Shown piece by piece: positions 1 through 8,020 of a DNA stretch of 64,000 bases; the first letter of the stretch is position 1, and every line of letters begins with the position of its first letter. Source of the DNA: JAAYHG01 sp012735455. GTDB taxonomy: Bacteria > Bacillota > DTU030 > DUMP01. Under the pieces are notes generated by a model that worked only from the letters and a program-made list of their open reading frames with translations, was not told the DNA's origin and did no database searches. The translations under genes and the position numbers were made by a program. The stretch covers positions 14,611-78,610 of the forward strand of contig JBMNIX010000011.1 of assembly GCA_050951365.1 (NCBI GenBank). Reading direction: 5' to 3'.

Positions 1-991
1 GAACTAGCCCTTGAATTAGCTCCATAAGGAGGGTGGTTTTCCCACTACCCGAGGTACCTACAAAGCTGATAACGGTCGGGGAGGGCCGCTGCGCCGCCGC
101 CCCGTCATTAGCTGTCTTACCTGTCTGGCCTAGCGGCAGGGAATGCATCTGGCCACTGGCAGAGTCTATATAGAAAAGGCGGCACCGTAAGGGTTCTCCC
201 ACCCCAGTCAAGATCTTGATCACCTCCTGTACCTCTAAGGAGGCAACTAAGGCGGCAGTAGCAGCCAGGTTGCCTGTTTCCACCTCAATGCCACGCTCGC
301 GGCCGGTGACGGAACCATAAATCTCTGCCAGCCCTGGATCACCAGGAAAAATGGTTAGTACTTGACCTAGGAAACCAGCAATTGCACCATGTACAAGGGG
401 AATGTTTGATGCCCGTGCTGCTGCTTCTAAAGCAAAACGGGCGGGCAGGTTATCTAAGGCATCTACCACAAGGTCTGCACCCTGCAGCAAGGCTCTGGCG
501 TTCTCAGGAGTCAACCGTTCCTGGAAGTAGGTCACCTCTGTGGCCGGATTAATGGCCCAGACCCGTTCTCGTGCTACCTCTACCTTAGGCCGGCCCAGGT
601 CCGCCTCCCGGGCAAGTATCTGCCGGTTAAGATTATTGTCGCTGAAAACGTCGTTATCTATCAGGATGAGTCTCCCCACTCCCATGCGAGCCAGAAGCTC
701 CACCACAAGCCCACCCAACCCACCGCAGCCTACCACCGCCACCGTTGCACGAACCAGACACAGCTGCCCCTCTTTGCCAATAGTACCGATATTCCTCAGG
801 TAGCGGCCAGGTACTATGCCCCCTTCTAAGGCAATAAGTTCTACCTCCCTCCGAGATACGTCACAAGTACGCGCAATCTCGCCACAGGCTGTGAGCGAGA
901 GAACCCGCTCTGTCTTCTTGCCCACCTGCGCCGGTTCCGCCGCCTCCTGAACCATATTCTTGATGGCTTGAGCCTTGGCCGCCGCATCCAT
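1..991 (-). CDS. ThiF/MoeB/HesA-family adenylyltransferase fused to a MobB-like P-loop domain (3' end outside window)
   Basis: Only the first 330 codons are visible; the gene runs off the left edge. The start is ATG at 991 with AAGGAAGGTG just upstream. Residues of about 75-260 form a ThiF/MoeB fold: a VAVVGCGGLGG nucleotide-binding loop, then LIDNDVFSDNNLNRQ and DALDNLPAR. Such enzymes adenylate the C-terminal glycine of a small sulfur carrier such as MoaD or ThiS. The CxxC zinc pairs of MoeB are not seen, as in HesA-type members. After a linker the reading frame enters TVISFVGTSGSGKTTLLMEL, a Walker A loop like the start of MobB, which takes part in adding GMP to molybdopterin. A molybdenum or tungsten cofactor role is therefore likely. 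The gene is divergent from the ferredoxin-like gene at 1233. Confidence 0.8.
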   Translation of the reverse strand, partial: MDAAAKAQAIKNMVQEAAEPAQVGKKTERVLSLTACGEIARTCDVSRREVELIALEGGIVPGRYLRNIGTIGKEGQLCLVRATVAVVGCGGLGGLVVELLARMGVGRLILIDNDVFSDNNLNRQILAREADLGRPKVEVARERVWAINPATEVTYFQERLTPENARALLQGADLVVDALDNLPARFALEAAARASNIPLVHGAIAGFLGQVLTIFPGDPGLAEIYGSVTGRERGIEVETGNLAATAALVASLEVQEVIKILTGVGEPLRCRLFYIDSASGQMHSLPLGQTGKTANDGAAAQRPSPTVISFVGTSGSGKTTLLMELIQGLV

Positions 992-1232
992 TTTATTCAC
1001 CTTCCTTGCTTCGTTTTTCGCCAACTACCCAGGTAAACCCTGCTAACCAAGAACACACTTTACTAGAACTTTTGTTCCCTTTATGAACTTTATGTACTTA
1101 ATGCCCCAGCTGCCTGATAGGGCAGGTATTTCTCACCTGAATGTAGAACTTAATATATATTATGGTCACACAATTCACTCTTATAGTACAAGGGGCCCTT
1201 TAGTTAATTTCTAGACGGGGAGGACGAGGTAT

Positions 1233-1955
1233 ATGCAAGTCAAGGAGGAACTCTGTGTCGGTTGCGGCCGCTGTGTGCTCTACTGTCCGGTTCAGGCTAT
1301 CAGTCTCAGCGCAGACAGGAAACTGGCCGTTATTGACCAGGATGAGTGTGTCGAGTGCGGCGCCTGCCTCAGGAGTCCTGCATGCAAGACTGGTGCCCTT
1401 TATCAGCCAGAGCTAACCTGGCCCCGTGCTGTCCGCAGTCTTTTGAGCGATCCCCTTACTATCGCTCCTGAAAGCGGCATTAGCGGTCGCGGTACGGAAG
1501 AAATGAAGACCAACGATGTTACTGCGCGCTTCAAGCGCGGCTATGCTGGAGTAGCCGTGGAGGTGGGTCGGCCCCTCCTGGGCGCGCGCCTTAGGGATGT
1601 AGAAAAAGTGGCACAAGCCATCGCACGTTTTGGTGTTGAATTTGAAAAGATTAACCCCACCACCAGCCTTATGGCAGATCCCAAGACAGGCAAGTTCAAG
1701 GACGATCTCCTAGACGAAAAGGTGCTCTCGGCCATTATTGAGTTTGCAGTGCCTATCGAGAAGCTACCTGACGTTCTTTACACTCTGGAACGAGTCTCCC
1801 ACGAGATAGACACCATCTTTACTGTGGATGTATGCTCGCGCTGCAATCCAGACGGCTCCATTCCCCATGAGGAACTCCTGGCCCGCGGTAACTGGTGGTA
1901 TTCCATTAACGTCAAGACCAACGTGGGCTTGGGCCGACCCCTAGCAGCAGAGTAG
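1233..1955 (+). CDS. 8-Cys ferredoxin-like protein with a conserved C-terminal domain, paralogue 1
   Basis: The N-terminus carries two cysteine clusters: C8, C11, C14, C18-Pro, and C39, C42, C45, C51. They suit two [4Fe-4S] centres, although the second has an unusual Cx2Cx2Cx5C spacing. The remaining 170 residues are not a standard ferredoxin. They begin with GRGTEEMKTNDVT and end near INVKTNVGLGRP, and I do not recognise the domain. The protein at 18951 is a clear paralogue over its whole length (240 and 236 residues). In both loci the next gene encodes the same second protein (1989 and 19674), so the two probably act together, perhaps as an electron donor and its acceptor. The start is ATG with GGGGAGG upstream. 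It leads a probable operon with the next protein, TctCBA and an FAH enzyme. Confidence 0.85.
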   Translation: MQVKEELCVGCGRCVLYCPVQAISLSADRKLAVIDQDECVECGACLRSPACKTGALYQPELTWPRAVRSLLSDPLTIAPESGISGRGTEEMKTNDVTARFKRGYAGVAVEVGRPLLGARLRDVEKVAQAIARFGVEFEKINPTTSLMADPKTGKFKDDLLDEKVLSAIIEFAVPIEKLPDVLYTLERVSHEIDTIFTVDVCSRCNPDGSIPHEELLARGNWWYSINVKTNVGLGRPLAAE

Positions 1956-1988
1956 CAGGGAAATAAGCTAGGCTGAGGAGGTAACGAA

Positions 1989-2618
1989 ATGACACATACG
2001 CTGCACCGCATCGGCAGCTATAACGACTTGACCGAGGATTACGTGTTTCTCATGATGCCGTCCAAAGGGATCAACGTAGAAGGATCCGGTGAAAAACTGC
2101 GCACCTTTTTGGAAATGGCCTTGAGGCATAATCCGGTCATTATCGGTGACGCCCGCAAAGGCAACGCCTACCACCAGGGTGGCATTGACAACCTGCTGGC
2201 CAATATTGAAGATCAAGCAGTAGTGCAAGCGGTGTTTGACAATAAGGAAACGGTTGTTACCCTACTTAAAGAACTGAAAGAAGCTGACCTGGGCATGTCA
2301 GTGGTGGTTTCTGGCATCGCCACTGAGGTGCACGAGGCATGTAGGCAGGCGGGATTGGAGCGCCACACCGTAGAACACTCCCTGGGCCGCTGGGGCCGCA
2401 CCGACAAACTACCGCCGCGGCAAATTCTGGAAATAACCAACATGTGTGGACACTCCATGGTCCCGGCCCAACTGGTCTACAACATGCTGGCTGACATAAG
2501 AACAGGGCGCAGAACAGCCGAAAATGCGGCAGGAGAGCTGGCTAAGCCCTGTATGTGCGGTATCTTTAATACAAAACGGGCAGCCCGGCTCTTGGCTGCA
2601 CTGGCAGAAGCTTTCTAG
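1989..2618 (+). CDS. Conserved Cys/His protein of unknown family, partner of the ferredoxin-like protein, paralogue 1
   Basis: This 209-residue soluble protein begins MTHTLHR and has a paralogue of 207 residues at 19674. Invariant blocks between the two are GIN..GSGEKL (about 27-37), HNPV.IGD (47-54), DAD/EAD.G.S.VVSG (98-109), C118, MCGH (C153 and H155), GRRTAE, and CxCGIFN (C188, C190). The conserved C118, C153, H155, C188 and C190 could bind a metal or an Fe-S cluster. No known catalytic motif is recognised. The start is fixed by GAGGAGGTAACGAA before ATG, 33 bases after the ferredoxin-like gene. TctC follows 87 bases later. A redox or activating role fed by the ferredoxin is inference only. 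Confidence 0.8.
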   Translation: MTHTLHRIGSYNDLTEDYVFLMMPSKGINVEGSGEKLRTFLEMALRHNPVIIGDARKGNAYHQGGIDNLLANIEDQAVVQAVFDNKETVVTLLKELKEADLGMSVVVSGIATEVHEACRQAGLERHTVEHSLGRWGRTDKLPPRQILEITNMCGHSMVPAQLVYNMLADIRTGRRTAENAAGELAKPCMCGIFNTKRAARLLAALAEAF

Positions 2619-2705
2619 AATAGGAACCTAACCAGAAAGAAGGTGGGAGTAACTAAGAAATCATTTTGCACCAGAAAAAGAAAGATAGATAGGAGGGGCA
2701 TTCAC

Positions 2706-3698
2706 ATGCGGAAACGCACACTGGTATTAGTAGCCAGCCTCCTGGCACTAACACTTCTCGCCGGGTGTTCAGGGGGCCAACAACAGACCTCGCCTGGCGC
2801 TAATTATCCGGAAAAACCCATTAACTACGTGATCCCTTGGAGTCCAGGCGGTGGCAGCGACGTCATGGGGCGCATGGTGGCGGATATCATACAACAGAAT
2901 AAGTTCCTGCCCCAACCCCTGGTAGTTGTAAACAAGCCAGGCGGTAGCGGCGCCGTGGGTATGAACGAAGTGGCACAGAAAAAGGGTGATCCCTACACCA
3001 TTATCGGCGTAGTGTCAGGACAAATCAGTACACCCATCACCACTGGCGCTGAGGTCAAGGCCTCCACCTTTAAACCCATTGCAGCTTTAGCCCTGGATGA
3101 ATTCTTTCTCTTGGTAAAACCCGAATCCGAGTTCCAAACGCTGCAGGACGTCATCGACTATGCCAAGGCCAACCCTGGTAAACTCACCATGGGCGGCACC
3201 GGTACCGGCTCTGAAGACCACATGTGCGCCGGCCTGTTGATGGACGCCGCCGGTATTCAAGTAGAGTATATCCCCTTTGATGGCGGCGGTGAGGTCATGA
3301 GCGCCCTCCTAGGCGGGCACGTACAGGTGGCCTGGGCCAATCCTTCAGAGTGTGCCTCTCAGCTAAAGGGAGGGCTGGTCAGGGTTCTGGGCGTCATGGC
3401 ACCGGAGCGGACAAAAACCTATCCCGACATCCCAACCTTTAAGGAACAGGGTGTAGATGCTGTCTTCCAGCAGATCCGCGCCATCTCTGGTTCGCCTGAC
3501 ATGCCCGACTACGCGGTAGAAGTAATAGGCGAAGCCCTTAAGAAGGTAAGTGAATCCGAACGCTGGCAGAAAGAATACATTGAGAAGAACGCCCTCACCT
3601 CCCGTTACCTTGGCCCGGAGGAGTACGGTCAGGCTATCGCAGAGGCTGAGAAACAGTACACTGAGATTCTCACTAACCTTGGTTTGGTCAAGAAGTAG
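2706..3698 (+). CDS. tctC: Tripartite tricarboxylate transporter substrate-binding lipoprotein TctC
   Basis: The product is a secreted solute-binding lipoprotein of the Bug/TctC family. The chosen ATG has GATAGGAGGGG seven bases upstream; an upstream in-frame GTG would only add a charged leader. The signal peptide MRKRTLVLVASLLALTLLAG ends in a lipobox with Cys21. The mature part opens with YPEKPINYVIPWSPGGGSD, the family's usual first strand and glycine loop, and later has KANPGKLTMGGTGTGS and PFDGGGE. The ligand is not predictable from sequence; such proteins bind citrate and other carboxylates. The permease genes tctB and tctA follow, and a stem-loop lies between tctC and tctB. Confidence 0.92.
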   Translation: MRKRTLVLVASLLALTLLAGCSGGQQQTSPGANYPEKPINYVIPWSPGGGSDVMGRMVADIIQQNKFLPQPLVVVNKPGGSGAVGMNEVAQKKGDPYTIIGVVSGQISTPITTGAEVKASTFKPIAALALDEFFLLVKPESEFQTLQDVIDYAKANPGKLTMGGTGTGSEDHMCAGLLMDAAGIQVEYIPFDGGGEVMSALLGGHVQVAWANPSECASQLKGGLVRVLGVMAPERTKTYPDIPTFKEQGVDAVFQQIRAISGSPDMPDYAVEVIGEALKKVSESERWQKEYIEKNALTSRYLGPEEYGQAIAEAEKQYTEILTNLGLVKK

Positions 3699-3721
3699 GA
3701 GCAAGATTAGCCGGTAGAGAG

Positions 3722-3770
3722 AAAGGAGTGGCTGCTGGCTTTTGATACACCACCGCCACAGCCCTCCTTT
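3722..3770 (+). promoter_or_regulatory. Intercistronic stem-loop between tctC and tctB
   Basis: AAAGGAGTGGCTG (3722-3734) pairs with CAGCCCTCCTTT (3759-3770) with one mismatch or bulge. No T-tract follows on the + strand, so it is more likely an mRNA stabiliser or partial attenuator that favours expression of the binding protein over the permease. Confidence 0.45.
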
Positions 3771-3800
3771 CACACACATCACCAACTGGAGGTTACAGCG

Positions 3801-4238
3801 ATGTCAGGCGACCGTATAGCGGGTTTATTAGGAATGATCTGTGGACTATATTGGGGTGTGATGGGCTACAACTACGGCATCTGGGGCCAAACCGGACCAG
3901 CCAGCGGCTTCATTCCGGTGATCTTTGGTTCGCTTACTTTTGTTCTCAGTACTATACTCATCGGGCAAACATTTACGCGGGGCGGAATTAAGCTTAGCAT
4001 CGGAGAGATACGAACTGTAGTCCTTATCTCTGTTTTTACGGGTACAGCCATCTTTCTCCTGAATAAACTGGGCACTATGCCTACTCTGGGGCTACTCATT
4101 CTTCTCTGGTTGCGCTTCCTCGAGCGTTATCCCTGGGCCGCAGTCATTAAAATCAGTGTGGGCACCATCGCAGTTGCCTATTTCGTGTTCGTGGTTTGGC
4201 TGCAAGTACCATTTCCTACAGGCTGGCTGGGCTTCTAA
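3801..4238 (+). CDS. tctB: Tripartite tricarboxylate transporter small membrane subunit TctB
   Basis: This 145-residue protein has about four membrane segments (residues near 7-22, 37-52, 70-86 and 115-136). This is the length and layout of TctB, the small permease subunit of TctCBA secondary transporters. Family members are poorly conserved, so the call rests largely on its position between tctC and tctA. The ATG is preceded by CTGGAGGTTACAGCG. The stop lies 18 bases before tctA, which suggests coupled expression. Confidence 0.88.
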   Translation: MSGDRIAGLLGMICGLYWGVMGYNYGIWGQTGPASGFIPVIFGSLTFVLSTILIGQTFTRGGIKLSIGEIRTVVLISVFTGTAIFLLNKLGTMPTLGLLILLWLRFLERYPWAAVIKISVGTIAVAYFVFVVWLQVPFPTGWLGF

Positions 4239-4256
4239 GGAAAGGCAGGGTCTAAC

Positions 4257-5780
4257 ATGGATATTCTCTCTAACCTAGTTACAGGTTTTGGCCAAGCACT
4301 GCTTCCTGTGAATATCTTCTTCGCCCTGGCAGGAGGAGTCATGGGGGTCATTGTCGGGGCTTTGCCCGGCCTTGGTTCCATTGCCGGTGTGGCACTCTTG
4401 CTCCCGCTCACCTTCAAACTCAATCCTACCTCAGCCATTATTATGCTGGCAGGCATCTACTATGGCAACATGTTTGGCGGCTCCATCAGTGCCATCCTCA
4501 TTAATATCCCTGGGGATTCCCCGGCTGTCATGACTGCCCTGGATGGTAACCAACTGGCTAAGCAGGGCCGCGCCGGGCAAGCCCTTTTTATGGCCTTTTC
4601 CGCCTCTTTCTTCGGTGGCCTCATCGGTATCATTATTCTCACTGTTCTCGGTCCATTCTTGGCCTTTGTCGGCCTAAAGTTTGGCCCCCCTGAATTTGCT
4701 GCCCTTATCGTCCTGGCTTTAACCAGTATCGGTTGGCTCCTGGGGGACAACCCTATCAAAGGGGTCTTGGCCGGAGCAGTCGGACTTCTTATTGCCACCA
4801 TCGGCGTCGATATGATCGAAGGTTTACCCCGCTTCACCTTTGGGTTAGTAGGCCTCTCATCCGGGGTACCCTTTATTCCCTTTGTCATTGGTCTCTTTGG
4901 GCTGGCACAGGTAGTACTCATGTTGGCCCATCCGGAAGAATTCAGGGCCGACGAAACGCAACCTTCTACCAGACTCTCCCTACGGAGCAGCCTGCCCAGT
5001 GTTAAAGATTGGGCCGCCAGTGCCTGGACCATCCTCAGAAGCGCTGTGTTAGGCTTTTACATCGGTCTACTACCAGGCTCTGGTGCTACCACCGCCGCCT
5101 TTTTATCTTATGTGGCCGAAAAGCGCTTAAGCAAGCACCCGGAACGCCTGGGCCAAGGTGCCATCGAGGGTGTAGCTGCTTCAGAGGCTGCTAATAATGC
5201 CGCTAGCATGGGTGCCTTCGCACCGCTCTTGTCTCTAGGCATTCCTGGTTCTGGGACCACCGCTATCCTTCTCGGTGGCCTCATGATGTGGGGCCTTACC
5301 CCTGGCCCGCTGCTCTTTAGAGAAGCGCCGGAGTTTGTCTGGGGTCTCATCGCCAGTATGTACGTGGGCAATCTCCTCGTGGCCATCACCTGTATTGTAG
5401 CTATTCCTGTCTTGGTTTATGTCCTGCGCGTTCCCCGCGCCGTGATGGCCCCGGTCATTGTTGTAATCTGTATCCTCGGTGCCTACAGTGTGAATAACAG
5501 CATCTTTGATCTTTGGGTGATGCTCTTCTCAGGTGTCCTCGGTTACTTCCTCAACCGGCTAAAATTTCCCATCCCAGCTATGGTGCTGTCCGTTGTCCTC
5601 GGGCCACGGCTCATGACTTCTATCCGACAGTCCTTTATGATGTCCCACGGTGCAGCCAGTATCTTCATCACACGCCCCATTTCCCTCACCCTGCTCCTAC
5701 TGGCTGTCCTGCTTACCGCTGGCCCCGCTATTGCTGGCGTAATCAGGAAGCGTCGGGCCGCTTCGGCAACCGCAGAATAG
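4257..5780 (+). CDS. tctA: Tripartite tricarboxylate transporter large permease TctA
   Basis: This 507-residue integral membrane protein has about 10-12 hydrophobic segments. It has the diagnostic TctA loop GVIVGALPGLGSIAGVALLLP near residues 30-50, repeated in variant form as GFYIGLLPGSGATTAAFLSY near residue 270. It also has YYGNMFGGSISAILINIPGD and SLGIPGSGTTAILLGG. TctA is the ion-coupled channel subunit that takes ligand from TctC. Length is typical for the family. An FAH-family enzyme gene follows after 21 bases, which suggests the imported acid feeds that enzyme. Confidence 0.95.
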   Translation: MDILSNLVTGFGQALLPVNIFFALAGGVMGVIVGALPGLGSIAGVALLLPLTFKLNPTSAIIMLAGIYYGNMFGGSISAILINIPGDSPAVMTALDGNQLAKQGRAGQALFMAFSASFFGGLIGIIILTVLGPFLAFVGLKFGPPEFAALIVLALTSIGWLLGDNPIKGVLAGAVGLLIATIGVDMIEGLPRFTFGLVGLSSGVPFIPFVIGLFGLAQVVLMLAHPEEFRADETQPSTRLSLRSSLPSVKDWAASAWTILRSAVLGFYIGLLPGSGATTAAFLSYVAEKRLSKHPERLGQGAIEGVAASEAANNAASMGAFAPLLSLGIPGSGTTAILLGGLMMWGLTPGPLLFREAPEFVWGLIASMYVGNLLVAITCIVAIPVLVYVLRVPRAVMAPVIVVICILGAYSVNNSIFDLWVMLFSGVLGYFLNRLKFPIPAMVLSVVLGPRLMTSIRQSFMMSHGAASIFITRPISLTLLLLAVLLTAGPAIAGVIRKRRAASATAE

Positions 5781-5801
5781 AGAAAGGGAGGAGGGGACAA
5801 A

Positions 5802-6680
5802 GTGCGCCTGGTACAATTCTTTCTAGACACCAATGCCCTTAGGGTGGGACTGTGGCAGGAGGACGGCATACGCGACATAACGCTGCCTGATCAGGGACTT
5901 ACCAACACCAACGCTTATCTCGGGAGAGCAGTGGATCAGAAAAAGAGCCTGGCTCACGTCGTGGCCGAGGCTTGCCAGGGCGAAAACCTGCCGCTACTGG
6001 CCCGGGAGTCTGTACGGCTAACACTCCCCTTTTTCCCGGACGAGGTGTGGGGCTGCGGAGTCACCTATAAGAAAAGCATGGAGTTTAGGGCTGAGGAGCT
6101 CAGCGAACCAGAGAACATCTATGAACGTGTCTACAAAGCGGAGCGACCTGAGACTTTTTTTAAGGCCACGACTGCGCGCTGCGTTGGGCCAGGCGAAGCC
6201 ATTGGCAAACGGGCCGATTCCATCTTCACTGCGCCGGAGCCAGAGCTGGCCGCGGTAGTGGGACCAACAGGTGAGGTTTTGGGCTACACCCTGGCCAACG
6301 ACGTTTCCGCCTGGGATATAGAGCGCGCTAATGCCCTCTACCTGCCCCAGAGCAAGATCTACGCCAAGTGCTGTGCCTTAGGGCCATTTCTTGTAAGTGC
6401 TGATGCAGTCCGGGATCCTTACACCATCACCATGTCCTGCCGCATCATAAGGCAGGGAAAGGTCCTCTTTACAGGCGAAGCCACCACCGCTAACCTCAAG
6501 CGCACTATACCAGAACTTATCGCTGCTGTGCAGCGCTCTAATGTGCTGCCTACCGTCACAGTTATCCTCACCGGCACAGGTATCATTGTCCCAGAGGATG
6601 CAGCCCTGGCAGTGGGAGACGTGGTGGAGATCACGGCTAATGGTTTGGGTACTTTGATCAATACGGTGGAAGAAGTCTAG
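5802..6680 (+). CDS. Fumarylacetoacetate hydrolase-family protein (2-keto acid hydratase/dehydratase type)
   Basis: The protein of 292 residues belongs to the FAH superfamily, whose members cleave or dehydrate 2-keto or 1,3-diketo acids with a bound divalent metal. The FAH core starts near residue 80 with WGCGVTYKKSMEFRAEE. It has YERVYKAERPETFFKAT, the acidic metal site in TAPEPELAAVV and LANDVSAWDIERANALYLPQ. The last motifs resemble 2-keto-3-deoxy-sugar-acid dehydratases more than true fumarylacetoacetase; the substrate is unproven. Translation starts at GTG with AGGGAGGAGGGGAC upstream. It is the last gene of the tct operon, followed by a terminator hairpin. Confidence 0.88.
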   Translation: MRLVQFFLDTNALRVGLWQEDGIRDITLPDQGLTNTNAYLGRAVDQKKSLAHVVAEACQGENLPLLARESVRLTLPFFPDEVWGCGVTYKKSMEFRAEELSEPENIYERVYKAERPETFFKATTARCVGPGEAIGKRADSIFTAPEPELAAVVGPTGEVLGYTLANDVSAWDIERANALYLPQSKIYAKCCALGPFLVSADAVRDPYTITMSCRIIRQGKVLFTGEATTANLKRTIPELIAAVQRSNVLPTVTVILTGTGIIVPEDAALAVGDVVEITANGLGTLINTVEEV

Positions 6681-6682
6681 CA

Positions 6683-6716
6683 GGGGGCGGGTCCATGGCC
6701 CGCCCCCTAGGGCGTT
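6683..6716 (+). terminator. Terminator hairpin after the tct/FAH operon
   Basis: GGGGGCGGG (6683-6691) pairs perfectly with CCCGCCCCC (6699-6707) around a 7-base loop, followed by a short GCGTTTT. The T-tract is weak, but the position directly after the last stop codon fits. Confidence 0.7.
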
Positions 6717-6822
6717 TTAGCTGCCCGTATTGGCTATTCAACTGGTAGGGCATAGACCTTATACATGTCCCAGCTTCAGATTCAGACCATCACAAGGCTT
6801 ACCTCCACACTAACTGGCCTCG

Positions 6823-7797
6823 CTAGTATTGGTTGAACAACTCGGTCATCTCCTCATGATCTAGCCCTGCCCCGAGGCCAATCATCAAGAGCAGGCGAGC
6901 CTGGGGTCCAGAGAGGGCCCCACCGAAGATGACCCCTTCGCGAACCAAGGATGCTCCACCGCCAAGATAGCCATAGCGCGGGGCAACCCGCCCGTCCGGA
7001 CTGCGAGAAACCATAACCACTACCAGGCCAGCGTCCCGGGCCTTTTTTATTCCCCAGTAAAACTCCTCGTTCACATTGCCCATCCCCACGCCAGAGACTA
7101 CTATTCCCGCGGCACCAGTGGCTATAGAGGCCTCGATGTGGCGGGCATCCATGCCGGCGGTAAATACCACCAGATCTACCGGTTCTGTGATCCGGCTGAC
7201 GGGGAGCCTTCTCAGGGGCGGCAGGTCACGCCAATAGTGCACCCCGCTGCTGTCCACGGTACCCAAGAGCCCAGCCTCGCCCGAGGCAAAGGCCCGTAGG
7301 CTTGTAGTGTGTACCTTGCGCACACTGCGTGCAGGGTGGACCTCACCTGCAAAAGTTACCAGCGTTCCCCGCTCCCGGCTCTCCGGTGCTGCTGCTACTT
7401 GAAGGGCCGCTGCCAAGTTGGCCGGGCCATCCGGCCAGGGCTCTGACGCTGCCCGCTGGGCACCAGTTAAGACTACAGGCTTAGCTCCAGGCACTGTGAC
7501 ATCGAGAAAGAAGGCTGTCTCCTCCAGGGTTGAGGTACCATGGGTGACCACAACACCGTCCACCTTTTCTTCCGCCAGGATTTGGCGGAGGGAAAGTGAT
7601 AGCGCCAGCATGTCTTGGGGCCGAAGGTAGGTACTGTTGATCCGGGCAAAGTCCTCCACCTCAACCTCTACTCCAGGCGGAGGTTCCACCAGCACGTCCT
7701 CACCGCTCAAACCCGCGGCTAAACCGCCTAATTCTGGTTTGTACACCGTGGCAATGGTACCCCCGGTGGCTATGAGTTTGATCCTACGTCTTGTCAT
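6823..7797 (-). CDS. Asparaginase/glutaminase-family amidase with a changed substrate motif
   Basis: The reading frame is open further upstream, but ATG at 7797 has AAGGAGGG eight bases before it and starts at the conserved IKLIATGGTIA strand, giving 324 residues. The first catalytic Thr lies in TGGTIA. The second family motif, normally HGTDTxEE, reads VVTHGTSTLEETA, so the Asp that contacts the substrate amino acid is Ser. VVLTGAQR, HPARSVRKVHTT and SGVGMGNV follow the family. It may hydrolyse an amide other than asparagine, which would fit its neighbours: a hydantoinase-like enzyme divergent at 8021 and creatininase-like genes. No signal peptide is seen, so it acts in the cytoplasm. Confidence 0.87.
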   Translation of the reverse strand: MTRRRIKLIATGGTIATVYKPELGGLAAGLSGEDVLVEPPPGVEVEVEDFARINSTYLRPQDMLALSLSLRQILAEEKVDGVVVTHGTSTLEETAFFLDVTVPGAKPVVLTGAQRAASEPWPDGPANLAAALQVAAAPESRERGTLVTFAGEVHPARSVRKVHTTSLRAFASGEAGLLGTVDSSGVHYWRDLPPLRRLPVSRITEPVDLVVFTAGMDARHIEASIATGAAGIVVSGVGMGNVNEEFYWGIKKARDAGLVVVMVSRSPDGRVAPRYGYLGGGASLVREGVIFGGALSGPQARLLLMIGLGAGLDHEEMTELFNQY

Positions 7798-7857
7798 GCT
7801 TGCGAACCCTCCTTGTGCCCTTCTGACAAATAAGAACGTTGAGTCCTTTTTCTTGAT

Positions 7858-7918
7858 AAGAAGCCAACTTCCTGCTACCCTGTGTTGCACGTGGCAAGTC
7901 TTTTTCAAGTTGCTTCTT
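7858..7918. repeat. Inverted repeat in the divergent promoter region
   Basis: AAGAAGCCAACTT (7858-7870) and AAGTTGCTTCTT (7907-7918) are inverted copies with one extra base, 36 bases apart, between the asparaginase-like and hydantoinase-like genes. It could be a regulator site or an mRNA leader structure. No T-tract follows on either strand, so it is not a terminator. Confidence 0.4.
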
Positions 7919-8020
7919 AGTCTCAGTAGCAAGAAGGAGTTCATTTCCGCTAAGTCAAATAAGGCTAGAGACATGATGGTTATTTCGACCAGAGGTTAGA
8001 ACTAGAAAGGAGGATCCTAA

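Noticed and set aside
4460..5032. A 190-codon - strand frame
   Set aside because: It lies opposite tctA and is a product of its GC-rich codons.
6683..6716. CCATGG centre of the hairpin as a regulator palindrome
   Set aside because: It is part of the terminator stem directly after a stop codon, so a separate role is not needed.
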